Part shown: in pieces, positions 17,103 to 25,797 of the stretch
How positions within the stretch are numbered: position 1 is the stretch's first letter
How the letters are laid out: the number at the start of each line of letters is the position of its first letter
From: Octadecabacter sp.
GTDB lineage: Bacteria; Pseudomonadota; Alphaproteobacteria; Rhodobacterales; Rhodobacteraceae
Direction of reading: 5' to 3'
DNA: 33,253 nt
NCBI GenBank assembly: GCA_028825445.1
Contig: JAPKAD010000022.1
Location: 1 to 33,253, forward strand
The notes under the pieces: generated by a model
Seen by the model: only the letters and a program-made list of their open reading frames with translations
Told to the model about the DNA's origin: nothing
The model's database searches: none
Made by a program: the position numbers and the translations under genes

Positions 17103-18091
17103 GAGTAGCAATCATTGGCGCGGCAGGGATGATTGGCCGCAAATTAGCAGAGCGTATTGCGACAACGGGTCAGATTGGTGGGCAGAGGGTTGATGCAATG
17201 ACCCTTATAGATGTAATTTTGCCTGAGGTTGCCATTGATTTCGCAGGCGTGCGTGATGCCTTTGTAGCAGACTTGGCCGAACCGGGTGTGGCCACACGCG
17301 TCATTTCAGAGCGCCCAGAATTCATTGTGCATCTTGCTGCAATCGTCTCAGGTGAGGCCGAGGCAAATATGGCAAAAGGTTACCGCGTTAATCTTGAGGG
17401 TACTCACGCCTTGTTGCAAGCTATTGCAGCTGTTGATGGGTACCATCCACGTGTAATCTATGCCTCCTCACTGGTAGTTTTTGGTGCGCCATTTCCTGCA
17501 CAAATTCCGGATGATTATCATCTCACCCCGCTAACCAGCTATGGTACGCAAAAGGCTATGGGAGAGTTGCTGCTGAATGATTATTCGCGCCGTGCGATCG
17601 TAGATGGTATTGGAATTCGTTTTCCAACGATCTGTATCCGGCCTGGCAAACCCAATAAGGCGGCTTCAAGTTTTTTCTCAAGTATTCTGCGTGAGCCTTT
17701 GAATGGTGAAAAAGCGATCTTGCCTGTTGCAAAAGATGTCCGGCATTGGTTTGCAAGTCCGCGAGCGGCCGTCACGTATATTGAGCATGCAGCGACAATG
17801 GATACAAGCCACCTTGGGGGGCAGCGCTGCATGACGATGCCGGGAGTGTCAGCAACGGTGGGCGAACAAATTGAAGCTCTTCGATTGGTTGCGGGAGACG
17901 GAGCTGTTGCACTGATCAGCCAAGTCCCCGATGCGAATATTGCCAGTATTGTTGCAGGCTGGCCCCGCAACTTCGATACTGTACGTGCCCTTCGATTAGG
18001 CTTTCGTGCTGAGAAATCTTTTCAGGAAATCATTGAGATCTATCTGGAGGATGAGATGGGTGAACACGTCGGCCAACGTGCCTTAAGATAG
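17099..18091 (+). CDS. denD: D-erythronate dehydrogenase
   Basis: A 330-residue extended short-chain dehydrogenase of the DenD type, which oxidises D-erythronate to 2-oxo-D-erythronate with NAD. The N-terminal Rossmann glycine motif is GAAGMIG. The active site has the SS of YASSLVVFG and the YxxxK pair Tyr148/Lys152 (SYGTQKAMGE). Assignment to DenD rather than a general sugar-nucleotide epimerase rests on the neighbours, since the four downstream genes are exactly the other steps of tetronate catabolism. The start overlaps the regulator stop. The 115-bp gap before ltnD is the only sizeable gap in the operon. Confidence 0.85.
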   Translation: MRVAIIGAAGMIGRKLAERIATTGQIGGQRVDAMTLIDVILPEVAIDFAGVRDAFVADLAEPGVATRVISERPEFIVHLAAIVSGEAEANMAKGYRVNLEGTHALLQAIAAVDGYHPRVIYASSLVVFGAPFPAQIPDDYHLTPLTSYGTQKAMGELLLNDYSRRAIVDGIGIRFPTICIRPGKPNKAASSFFSSILREPLNGEKAILPVAKDVRHWFASPRAAVTYIEHAATMDTSHLGGQRCMTMPGVSATVGEQIEALRLVAGDGAVALISQVPDANIASIVAGWPRNFDTVRALRLGFRAEKSFQEIIEIYLEDEMGEHVGQRALR

Positions 18092-18206
18092 ACGCCACAT
18101 CACCTTGATCTGGTTTGTACTGACTGTATTTTTTGATTTTATAATAATTACCTACGCTATATCGATCACAATGTGGCCAGTGAAATGAGTTTTTGGAGAA
18201 TAAAAT

Positions 18207-19094
18207 ATGTTGATTGATTTCGTAGGCCTTGGCTCAATGGGACTGGGCATGGCGACAAGCCTTTTAAAAGCGGGATATGACGTACGCGGATATGATCCTG
18301 ACGTGGCAAGGGTTGAAATGCTGTGCGCACAGGGTGGAGTGGCTTACACAGGCGCGAAAGAGCTCCAGGCCGACGCGATCGTTTGCGTAGTGTTGAATGC
18401 TGATCAAACGCGTGACATTCTATTCGGCGAACACGGGGTTGCAGCACAGCTGTGCAAGGGTGGATTGATAATATCCTGCGCCACCGTTTCTCCAGCCTTC
18501 GCCAGCGAAATGGAGTTTGAGGCTGTTACGCACGGTCTTCTGTACCTCGATGCGCCCATATCTGGTGGGGCTATAAAAGCAGCTGAAGGTCGTCTATCGA
18601 TCATGGCTTCGGGGACTGTTGAAGCATTTACAGCTGCTGATCCTTTGCTAAATGCGATGTCTGAGACGATTCACCGTTTGGGTGATCGGGCTGGACCAGG
18701 CTCTGCTATGAAGGCCGTTAACCAGCTTTTGGCAGGTGTTCATATAGCGGCAATGGGTGAGGCCCTCGCGTTTAGTGTTTCCCAAGGGCTTGATCCAGCA
18801 CGCGTAGTTGATGTTATATCTGCTTCCGCAGGTACGTCGTGGATGTTTGAGAATCGCGCACCCCATGTGGTGGAGAGTGATTACAGTCCACGATCCAAGA
18901 TTGATATCTGGCTGAAAGATTTGGGTATTGTGACTGATATTGGGGCATCTTCAGGTTTGCCTCTGCCAATATCTTCGAACGCTTTAATACAGTTTCGTTC
19001 GGCATCGGACGCGGGACTGGGGCAAGAAGATGATGCAGCAATTGCAAAATACTTTGCGCGCGCAGGCGGTGTGATAATGCCTGGAGATTACTGA
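18207..19094 (+). CDS. ltnD: L-threonate dehydrogenase
   Basis: A 295-residue beta-hydroxyacid dehydrogenase of the LtnD type, oxidising L-threonate at C2 to the 2-oxo acid with NAD. The N-terminal dinucleotide motif is GLGSMGLGM, the substrate loop is DAPISGGAIKAAEG, and the catalytic Lys169 lies in SAMKAVNQ. The GGAG at 18195-18198 supports the ATG at 18207. The stop overlaps the otnK start (TGATG at 19092-19096). Having both denD and ltnD lets the operon accept D-erythronate and L-threonate. Confidence 0.87.
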   Translation: MLIDFVGLGSMGLGMATSLLKAGYDVRGYDPDVARVEMLCAQGGVAYTGAKELQADAIVCVVLNADQTRDILFGEHGVAAQLCKGGLIISCATVSPAFASEMEFEAVTHGLLYLDAPISGGAIKAAEGRLSIMASGTVEAFTAADPLLNAMSETIHRLGDRAGPGSAMKAVNQLLAGVHIAAMGEALAFSVSQGLDPARVVDVISASAGTSWMFENRAPHVVESDYSPRSKIDIWLKDLGIVTDIGASSGLPLPISSNALIQFRSASDAGLGQEDDAAIAKYFARAGGVIMPGDY

Positions 19095-20338
19095 TGCTTC
19101 TGGGCTGCATCGGGGATGATTTTACGGGATCAAGTGACTTGGCCAACACCCTGGCGAAACAGGGCATGCGCACAGTCCAATATACTGGTGTCCCACAAGA
19201 ACCAGCTGGCAAGGATGTTGAAGCTGGTGTTGTTGCGCTTAAGACGCGTTCGATCCCGGTGGTGGATGCGATTAAACAATCTCTTGCTGCTTTAGACTGG
19301 CTACGTAATCAAGGCTGCAAGCAATTTTATTTCAAGTACTGTTCAACTTTTGATAGTACGCCCGAGGGTAATATTGGTTTTGTGGCAGAGGCATTGGCAG
19401 ACGTTTTGGATGCAAAGACCGTCATTGTCTGCCCAGCTTTTCCAGGTGCTGGGCGGTCTGTCTATCAAGGACATTTATTTGTCAACGACACGTTGTTAAG
19501 CGAGAGTGGAATGCAAAACCACCCCCTGACGCCAATGCGTGACCCTGATATCCGACGCGTCCTTGCTGCACAATCAAAAGGAGCAATCGGCCATGTCGGT
19601 GCGCGTACTGTTTTGTCTGGTGCCAGTGCCATTCGAGCCTGTCTCGATAGTTTAACTGAAAAGGGCATAAGAATGATTGTCATAGATGCCCTGCAAGACA
19701 CAGATCTGATGGAGATTGGGTTGGCGGCAAAGGGGCTGACATTGGTAACGGGTGGGTCTGGTGCAGCGCTTGGGCTGGCGCGCAACTTCGGAATTATGGC
19801 GAAGGCTGCTGGCACATGGCGCGGTGAGGCGGGCAAGTGTGTTATTCTCTCAGGTTCATGTTCGATTGCAACGCGCGCGCAGATTACCCACCACAAAATC
19901 CAGCATCCAGCACTTGAAGTCACGGCGGAAGCGCTGTTTGAGGGGTGGATCACTTCCGCTTTAGCCACAGACTGGGTGCTAAAATCAGATGGTATCCCGC
20001 TTATTTACAGTTCAGCTGATCCTACCATTGTTGCGGCTGCTCAGGATAAATATGGACGTAATATCAGTGCAACTGCATTTGAGAAGTTTTTTGCTGATAT
20101 TGCGGTACGATGCACTGAAGCGGGAATTACCAAGCTGCTTACTGCGGGCGGAGAAACGTCAGGCGCTATTGTTGAAGGTTTGTCTGTGTCGCAACTGGAG
20201 ATCGGACCAGAAATTGACCCGGGAGTGCCTGCATTGCGCGCCAGCAATAATCTTGTACTGGCTCTGAAGTCTGGCAATTTTGGCACTGAGAATTATTTTG
20301 ATAAAGCTGCAAAAGTTCTTGCTGGATCACGATCATGA
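19094..20338 (+). CDS. otnK: 3-oxo-tetronate kinase (DUF1537 family)
   Basis: A 414-residue DUF1537-family kinase that phosphorylates the C4 hydroxyl of 3-oxo-tetronate. The family N-terminal domain starts with GCIGDDFTGSSDLANTL and carries the substrate-binding FKYCSTFDSTPEGNIG. The C-terminal nucleotide-binding domain shows GGSGAALG, ILSGSCS and TAGGETSGAIVEGL. The length is normal. It is coupled to ltnD (TGATG) and to otnC (ATGA at 20335-20338). Confidence 0.93.
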   Translation: MLLGCIGDDFTGSSDLANTLAKQGMRTVQYTGVPQEPAGKDVEAGVVALKTRSIPVVDAIKQSLAALDWLRNQGCKQFYFKYCSTFDSTPEGNIGFVAEALADVLDAKTVIVCPAFPGAGRSVYQGHLFVNDTLLSESGMQNHPLTPMRDPDIRRVLAAQSKGAIGHVGARTVLSGASAIRACLDSLTEKGIRMIVIDALQDTDLMEIGLAAKGLTLVTGGSGAALGLARNFGIMAKAAGTWRGEAGKCVILSGSCSIATRAQITHHKIQHPALEVTAEALFEGWITSALATDWVLKSDGIPLIYSSADPTIVAAAQDKYGRNISATAFEKFFADIAVRCTEAGITKLLTAGGETSGAIVEGLSVSQLEIGPEIDPGVPALRASNNLVLALKSGNFGTENYFDKAAKVLAGSRS

Positions 20339-20979
20339 CGTCAATTTTGCGTGAACAGATTTGCCTGTTGGCGAAATCAATGTTCGATCGTGGGCTAACT
20401 GGCGGTAGCACTGGAAATATCTCTGCTCGTACTCCTGATGGTGGTTTGCTCGTCTCGCCAACTGGCACAAGTTTTGGGCGTCTTGATCCCGCGCGGCTCA
20501 GTTATTTTGATGAGAAGGGAACCCTTATAAGTGGTGATCTACCGACCAAAGAAATGCCACTGCATTCCGCCTTTTATGACACTCGCAGTACGGCTGGTGC
20601 TGTTGTTCATCTACATGCTTGTCATTCGGTTGCTTGGTCGATGATGCCTGATGCCGATGTGGATAATTTCCTGCCGCCTATGACCCCCTACGCTATTATG
20701 AAACTTGGCCGTGTAAAATTGCTGCCATTTTTCCGCCCGGGTGATCCCGCAATGGGCGAAGCGGTGCGTGGACTTGCGGGTAAACGCTCTGCGGTAATGC
20801 TTGCAAACCACGGTCCAGTGGTTGCAGGTAAGGATGTTGAGGCGGCCTGCAACGCCATTGAGGAGCTTGAAGACACAGCTCGGCTTGCAATGTTGATGCG
20901 CGGTATCCCCGCCCAAATGCTGGACCAGACACAGATCACCGATCTGGTGACTCATTTTAATATTGAATGGGACGACTGA
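20335..20979 (+). CDS. otnC: 3-oxo-tetronate 4-phosphate decarboxylase
   Basis: A 214-residue class II aldolase/adducin-family enzyme that decarboxylates 3-oxo-tetronate 4-phosphate to dihydroxyacetone phosphate and CO2. Visible features are the phosphate-binding GGSTGNISAR and SPTGTSFG loops, the conserved KEMPLHSAFY acidic segment, the metal pair His92/His94 (HLHACH) and a third metal histidine in ANHGPVVAG. The stop overlaps the otnI start at 20977-20981. The product feeds lower glycolysis directly. Confidence 0.92.
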   Translation: MTSILREQICLLAKSMFDRGLTGGSTGNISARTPDGGLLVSPTGTSFGRLDPARLSYFDEKGTLISGDLPTKEMPLHSAFYDTRSTAGAVVHLHACHSVAWSMMPDADVDNFLPPMTPYAIMKLGRVKLLPFFRPGDPAMGEAVRGLAGKRSAVMLANHGPVVAGKDVEAACNAIEELEDTARLAMLMRGIPAQMLDQTQITDLVTHFNIEWDD

Positions 20980-21743
20980 TGCAATTTTCAGCTAATCTTG
21001 GTTTTCTTTGGTCGGATCTTGCACTGCCCGACGCAATTCATGCCGCCAAAGCCGCAGGTTTTGATGCCGTTGAATGCCATTGGCCTTATGAGGTTGATCC
21101 AAAGGATGTCCGCGCAGCACTTGCTGAAACCGGTTTGTCGATGCTTGGCATAAACACGCAGCGGGGCGATTTAGGAAGTGGCGAAAATGGTCTTTCGGCT
21201 TTACCAAATCGCTTGGTAGAGGCTCGTGCGGCAATTGACCAAGCTATCGACTATGCGTGTGCAATTAATGCAAAAAGCGTCCATGTTATGGCTGGTTTTG
21301 CTGATGGTCAGACAGCACATAACACTTTTGTTGATAACCTACGTTATGCCTGCGCTCTTGCTGAAAATCACGATATTACGATCCTTATTGAACCTCTCAA
21401 TAGTTATGATGCTCCAGGATACTTTCTGAAAACAACTGATCAAGCGATTGCGATCATCGAAAAAGTTGGCGCGCCAAACCTTAAGCTGATGTTTGATTGT
21501 TATCACGTGCAACTGATGGAAGGCGATTTGAGCAATAAATTAAAAATTTTGCTGGATAGAATTGGCCATATCCAGTTTGCTGGTGTCCCAAATCGTGGGC
21601 CACCTGATCAAGGTGAAGTAAATTATAAATATGTGTTTAATGTGATCAAAGCACTTGGCTATGCACGTCCACTGGGAGCTGAATACAAGCCACATGGACC
21701 GACAAGTCAGACTTTGGGTTGGCTAAAAAGTCTAAGGGAGTAA
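20979..21743 (+). CDS. otnI: 2-oxo-tetronate isomerase
   Basis: A 254-residue TIM-barrel enzyme of the hydroxypyruvate isomerase family that interconverts 2-oxo- and 3-oxo-tetronate, linking the dehydrogenases to the kinase. Motifs: FSANLGFLW at the start, AGFDAVECHWPYE, IEPLNSYDAPGYFL, FDCYHVQLMEGD and the end GAEYKPHG, which carry the metal-binding Glu, Asp and His residues. An ATG at 20967 is in frame, but the ATG at 20979 forms a TGATG junction with the otnC stop and gives the family's normal N-terminus. The stop codon lies inside the terminator stem. Confidence 0.92.
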   Translation: MQFSANLGFLWSDLALPDAIHAAKAAGFDAVECHWPYEVDPKDVRAALAETGLSMLGINTQRGDLGSGENGLSALPNRLVEARAAIDQAIDYACAINAKSVHVMAGFADGQTAHNTFVDNLRYACALAENHDITILIEPLNSYDAPGYFLKTTDQAIAIIEKVGAPNLKLMFDCYHVQLMEGDLSNKLKILLDRIGHIQFAGVPNRGPPDQGEVNYKYVFNVIKALGYARPLGAEYKPHGPTSQTLGWLKSLRE

Positions 21744-21787
21744 GTTGCCGAAGCAACTTACTCCGTCTTATTATAATAATTTTTTTG
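21737..21787 (+). terminator. Strong hairpin terminator of the tetronate operon
   Basis: GGAGTAAGTTGC (21737-21748), loop CGAA, and GCAACTTACTCC (21753-21764) form a perfect 12-bp stem that includes the otnI stop codon. An AT-rich stretch and a T7 run (about 21781-21787) follow at some distance. The stem quality is excellent. The T-run is further away than in a canonical intrinsic terminator. Confidence 0.72.
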
Positions 21788-22238
21788 ATGAAAAAACTGC
21801 CAATTTTTTAATGTTATGATGATGAACTAAGATGTTCCAACATCAGGCATTTCTTTACAATTAAGCTTTTCTTCATCTGCTAGCAGTCAATTCCAGAGTA
21901 AAAATGGGGTAAGTTGGGGCGTGAAATAACTTTCCTGAGCCTGCGGGTATTATGGGCTGTGGCGCGAGTGCTTCGCATATAACTAAAGTATACCAAAGAG
22001 CATGTTAGCTAATATTGTTTCGATCTGGGTTGGGCTTTGATTGCCTTTGTTCGTTCCGGTTATGTTTGACGATGTGACTTTTGCTGTTCATTTAAAAAAT
22101 GTGGATATGGCTTTTTGATCAATCCAACATTGAGCCTGTCAGAGGCTAAGATTCCAAATTTATCTTAGTTCAATATGCCAAGATTAGACAGGCTGTCGCA
22201 ATGAAACGGTTAGAGTCAAATTCAGGAGTAAAAGCACA
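21788..22238. other. Gene-free spacer with nested inverted repeats
   Basis: About 450 bp without a recognisable gene. Near its end are nested repeats: outer AGCCTGTC (22133-22140) with GACAGGCT (22187-22194), and inner CTAAGAT with ATCTTAG (about 22146-22168). This could be the remains of a small mobile element or a structured RNA/terminator region for the convergent gene. Confidence 0.4.
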
Positions 22239-22715
22239 CTATTTTTTTTTGATTTCACAGCTCAAATTATACTCAAACCTCACAACTTCATTTGGATCTT
22301 TCAAATTAATACCACGCTTTTTGGCCAAATCACTAAACGCCGCATCAAGTGCATCTCGCAAGGGCAAATCTATATCGTAATTTAAGATTTTCAGATTTCT
22401 TGGAAAATCTTTCTTGCTAACTTCAGCTGGGACTATCTTCTTAATATCGCTTCCATCACCAAATATTGTATTCCACCCTGAGCGATATTGTGGTGTTGAA
22501 ACACTTGAAAAATGACTTGTAGACGATTGAGCAGCTGACTGAGGGGCCGGAACTGATTTCGATGCCGAATTGTCTTCTGATTTAGTTTCAGTCTTTGGAG
22601 TATCAGTCTTTGGAGTTTCGTTCTTCGGTGTCTCAGTCTTGGCATCCACCGTTTTTGTCGTCTCATTCTTTTTTGATACAGGTTCAGCTTTTTTCGGAGT
22701 TTTTGCATCATTCAT
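22239..22715 (-). CDS. Unidentified protein with a Lys/Thr/Glu/Pro repeat N-terminus
   Basis: A 158-residue protein I do not recognise. Residues 1-60 are low-complexity and highly charged, with pentapeptide-like repeats (TETPK, NETPK, TDTPK). The middle is Ser/Gln-rich. The last 90 or so residues look like a small folded domain (YRSGWNTIFGDG, then DLPLRDALDAAFSDLAKKRG, then FEYNLSCEIKKK). There is no signal peptide or membrane segment. The repeat is visible in DNA as four 15-bp units at 22588-22647. No clear Shine-Dalgarno precedes the ATG at 22715. It stands alone between gene-free stretches. The tripartite layout suggests a flexible tether plus a binding domain, but this is inference only. 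Confidence 0.6.
   Translation of the reverse strand: MNDAKTPKKAEPVSKKNETTKTVDAKTETPKNETPKTDTPKTETKSEDNSASKSVPAPQSAAQSSTSHFSSVSTPQYRSGWNTIFGDGSDIKKIVPAEVSKKDFPRNLKILNYDIDLPLRDALDAAFSDLAKKRGINLKDPNEVVRFEYNLSCEIKKK
22588..22647 (-). repeat. Four 15-bp in-frame tandem units inside the unidentified gene
   Basis: On the plus strand the first two units are TCAGTCTTTGGAGTA and TCAGTCTTTGGAGTT, followed by two diverged ones starting at 22618 and 22633. Each unit encodes five residues of the KTETP type. Unit length divisible by three means gain or loss would change length without breaking the frame. Confidence 0.75.
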
Positions 22716-23234
22716 CTTATGGCGCTTTCATAAAAAAATTCATAAGCGCGTCTAACAACATGGAAAAATAATATAAAGAGAAAAGGCTATTAATATCTAT
22801 GTCGTTGTTTAGCACGCAAAAAGCTTTGTTGAAGGAAGAATTGGATTAGACTAACGAAGTGCGCTGGTTAATTAAAGCATTTGGCATTCGCCTGCTCAAA
22901 TTCGATACATAATAAAAGTCAGTTATGTTTCCCACTCATAAAAGCCAAATTAATTCATTTTATCCAATGGTTTTAATAGGATGCCTAGCGTTTTGAAGAT
23001 CTTCAACATTAGGATTTCTGTTACTTTTTGTATCGTCCACTAGGACTGATCGACTTTGTTCCCTACCTTCTAAATGAGTTTTTTAAATGACTAGATCAAA
23101 CTTTCATCCCTATCTTGCCTGTAAGATCTGCCGCTTCTTCACGTTTAAGTACAAAATTGCCTATAAAAAGTTTTTAAAGACCAAAAAGGCCCATTATGAT
23201 TTGGTTCACGTGTAACTATTTAATAATGAGTTTT
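22716..23234. other. Gene-free spacer
   Basis: About 520 bp. The minus strand near 23090-23180 reads a short protein-like piece (FIGNFVLKREEAADLTGKIG) broken by stops, perhaps an old gene relic. Nothing else recognisable. Confidence 0.4.
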
Positions 23235-23924
23235 CTATGCTGGCAAAATCAATTTTTCAAAGGTCATTTTAAGTTGGGTTTCAGCGTTTAACACTACCAT
23301 TGCAGCTGCTCTGGCGTCTTCTCCAGCATCATGATGCTGAAATTTGAGATCCAATTTTTTTTTGAGACTGGCAAGACCATGTCCACCGTTCCCATTAAAC
23401 TCTGGCCACGCGCGCCGTGCAATCGTGAGACTGTCGCTCCACCTCAGATCAGGTGTCGCTATCTCATATGTGCTACACGCGGTTGCGATTGCACGCTTAT
23501 CAAAACTACTATGTTGAACTATGTGATGTGCTGAAAGTAATGGTAAAATAGCAGCTATTGCCTCGGGGAAACGCAGTGCGCCGACAACATGCTCCGGTCC
23601 GATGCCATGCAACTTGATATTAAATGGATCAAATCTTGTTCCCGGATCAATCAACATTGAGAATGTCTGGATCTCGTTGTTGATTTGTACACATGCCAGC
23701 CCAATCTGGCATATACTTCCAGCATCACCGCACGCGGTCTCAACATCTAATGCAATGAACCGGAAGGTGCCAGATGGAACTGTTTTTAAATGTCCCAAAT
23801 GGTCAAGAACTGTAGAGACCTTCGATGCTATTTTTGTCGATCGTAGATCAAATGACTTATACTGAGCTTTGGAATGGGGCTTGGTTCCAGAACCTTTGCC
23901 GAAAAGCCAATCCAAAAGGGCCAC
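23235..23924 (-). CDS. DnaQ-like 3'-5' exonuclease (DEDDh)
   Basis: A 229-residue exonuclease of the DnaQ/RNase T fold. All five DEDDh residues are visible: Asp60 and Glu62 (ALDVETA), Asp142 (HSSFDKRA), His198 and Asp203 (HHDAGEDAR). The length and a basic N-terminal extension of about 50 residues suggest a stand-alone exonuclease, not the polymerase III epsilon subunit; the beta-clamp-binding motif of epsilon is not seen. The role is probably DNA repair or trimming, or nucleic-acid scavenging. The start is GTG at 23922-23924 with AAGGA about seven bases upstream. No operon partner. Confidence 0.88.
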   Translation of the reverse strand: MALLDWLFGKGSGTKPHSKAQYKSFDLRSTKIASKVSTVLDHLGHLKTVPSGTFRFIALDVETACGDAGSICQIGLACVQINNEIQTFSMLIDPGTRFDPFNIKLHGIGPEHVVGALRFPEAIAAILPLLSAHHIVQHSSFDKRAIATACSTYEIATPDLRWSDSLTIARRAWPEFNGNGGHGLASLKKKLDLKFQHHDAGEDARAAAMVVLNAETQLKMTFEKLILPA

Positions 23925-24046
23925 TTGAAATCCTTATAATACATTGATTTCGATATTGTTGAGAAAAATTCTAAGATGCAACCAGTGGAGGCACTGCATA
24001 CGATTAATTTTTTAATGTGCAGCTATCTAGTATCTGAACAGAGTGT

Positions 24047-24335
24047 TCACCCTATAGAGGGAAATCTAGTCAGCCAAAGCTTGTTGTTTACTCCAAAGGT
24101 CATATTCGTAACGGCAGCAATTAAGGCGGCGAGTGCCCATGTGACAAATGTATTTCCTGTTTTCATAATTATCTTCCTTTGGTATTATTTTTGGTCGTCT
24201 CTCTATTAATTCCATGTCATTCGTAGATCGCACAACCAATTCCTGTGCGTAACTTTAGTAATTAGATCAGTATTTACGCCATTCATTGTCAATGCATTGA
24301 GCTAACCAAGAACAATTATCGCACCCACGATTTAC
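24047..24335 (-). pseudogene. Inverted fossil copy of the dipeptidase/binding-protein gene junction
   Basis: Read on the minus strand, this segment is a degraded copy of the junction at about 25600-25850. It carries the 3' end of the dipeptidase gene, including the identical ATGACATGGAATTAATAGAG around its stop (24206-24208), then the intergenic bases and ribosome site, then the start of the peptide-binding protein (24166) with MKTGNTFVTWALAALIA against MKTENTFVALALAALIA. By eye the core (24113-24300) is about 85-90 percent identical. The dipeptidase part has lost about 40 bp between 24305 and 24320, and the binding protein runs into a stop at 24047 after 39 codons. Bases 23970-24000 may hold its old 3' end. 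It is a relic of a second copy or of a rearrangement. Confidence 0.85.
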
Positions 24336-24345
24336 GAACTATGCG

Positions 24346-24698
24346 ATAGTCATCAAGTTAAATTTGGTGAAAATTTTCTTCACAATTTAAAATATATATG
24401 ATATGGTAAATTTTATTACATTTTTCGTCATTTAACTAAAATAAACACCTATAATGGGAGATAAAAAGGGAACATCTCCGTCAAAAGCACTTCTGGAAAA
24501 ACTTTTCATAACTGTGTATTCTCAAAAGTATCATAAAGTTTTAGTAGTTTGCGCTTAGTTTTTTGATCTTAATTGCTACGCGTGGAATCCTGTGTTTAAA
24601 TTAAGAATTACCAAGAATATTTTCGTTCTGCGCGCTCAAGCACAACCATTCCTTTGGGATAAAGATCAAATTACGCTCAAATTTCATCGGAGGCGCAT
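24346..24698. other. Upstream region of the dipeptidase operon
   Basis: About 350 bp of AT-rich DNA with no gene. It must contain the promoter of the dipeptidase/transporter operon, but no convincing -35/-10 pair or operator stands out. Confidence 0.4.
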
Positions 24699-25757
24699 AT
24701 GTCCAATAGTTCTATTATCACTTCTGTTTTCGATGGCCACAATGATCTCGTTCTCAGGCTTATAAGTGGTCAAGTCACGGCTGAAGAGGTTACGGCAGGT
24801 CTTTCTGATGGTCACATTGACAAGCCTCGTGCGATAAAAGGCGGCTTTGGGGGAGGTATGTTTGCTATATTTGTGCCAAGTCCTGACGATAAAGTTGAAC
24901 GTCATGAAGAAATGTGTAAACCAGCTTATGACATTGATTTGCCAGAGTCCCTCGATGAAGATTTTGCGCTTGATTGGACTAAACGCGGGTTTGGTGCGCT
25001 TGACGCATTAGAACAAGCTGGCGCAATTAGCTTGTGTCGCACTGTGTCTGAAATCGAAACTGTATTGCCTTCTGATAAGATTGCTGCCGTAACCCATATA
25101 GAGGGTGCAGAAGCGATTGATCGTGATTTTGAACATCTTCATAAATTTCATACACTTGGGCTGAGATCTCTTGGTCCTGTGTGGAGCCGCGATACGGTTT
25201 GGGGGCATGGCGTGCCCTTTCGCTATCCTTCTGATCCAGACATTGGGCCTGGATTAACAGAGGCTGGAATTGCCTTAGTTAAAGAATGCAACCGATTGAA
25301 AATACTTGTTGATTTATCCCACTTGAATGAAAAAGGTTTTAACGATGTGGCCCGGATCACTGATGCGCCACTTGTTGCGACCCATTCAAACGCATGGTCT
25401 GTTACACCACATTCTCGTAACCTGACAGATCGGCAGTTGGACATGATACGTGACAGTGATGGCATGGTAGGAATTAACTTTGCCAGTGCGTTCCTGCGGC
25501 CTGACGGACAGATGGACGACAATTTTAATCTTGACATAGTGCTTAGACACTTTGACCATCTTATTAATCGTCTAGGCGAAAGTCGTGTGGGCCTTGGGTC
25601 TGATTTTGATGGGGCAATTGTTCCAAAACAGATTAAAGACTGTGCTGGATTGCCAAAACTGCTGAGTGCATTGGCAAAGCATGGCGTTGATACTGATCTA
25701 ATTGCTAAAATTGCGCACAGGAATTGGCTGCGCGTTCTCCGGATGACATGGAATTAA
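24699..25757 (+). CDS. Membrane dipeptidase-family (M19) metallopeptidase
   Basis: A 352-residue M19 (renal dipeptidase-like) enzyme that hydrolyses dipeptides, sometimes with D- or dehydro residues, using two zinc ions. Ligands are visible: His14 and Asp16 (DGHNDL), Glu135 (HIEGAEAI), His208 (DLSHLN), His229 (ATHSNAW), and Asp302 in GSDFDG. The 21-residue spacing between the two later histidines equals that of human DPEP1 (198 and 219). There is no signal peptide, so it is cytoplasmic and probably splits dipeptides brought in by the downstream transporter. GGAGG precedes the ATG. The binding-protein gene starts 40 bp after the stop. A decayed inverted copy of its 3' end lies upstream. Confidence 0.92.
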   Translation: MSNSSIITSVFDGHNDLVLRLISGQVTAEEVTAGLSDGHIDKPRAIKGGFGGGMFAIFVPSPDDKVERHEEMCKPAYDIDLPESLDEDFALDWTKRGFGALDALEQAGAISLCRTVSEIETVLPSDKIAAVTHIEGAEAIDRDFEHLHKFHTLGLRSLGPVWSRDTVWGHGVPFRYPSDPDIGPGLTEAGIALVKECNRLKILVDLSHLNEKGFNDVARITDAPLVATHSNAWSVTPHSRNLTDRQLDMIRDSDGMVGINFASAFLRPDGQMDDNFNLDIVLRHFDHLINRLGESRVGLGSDFDGAIVPKQIKDCAGLPKLLSALAKHGVDTDLIAKIAHRNWLRVLRMTWN

Positions 25758-25797
25758 TAGAGAGACGACCAAAAATAAAAATTATAGGGAGATAATT

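Noticed and set aside
23976-24209. 77-codon plus-strand frame ending in a hydrophobic stretch
   Set aside because: It is the antisense of the inverted fossil of the dipeptidase/binding-protein junction, which explains the sequence fully.
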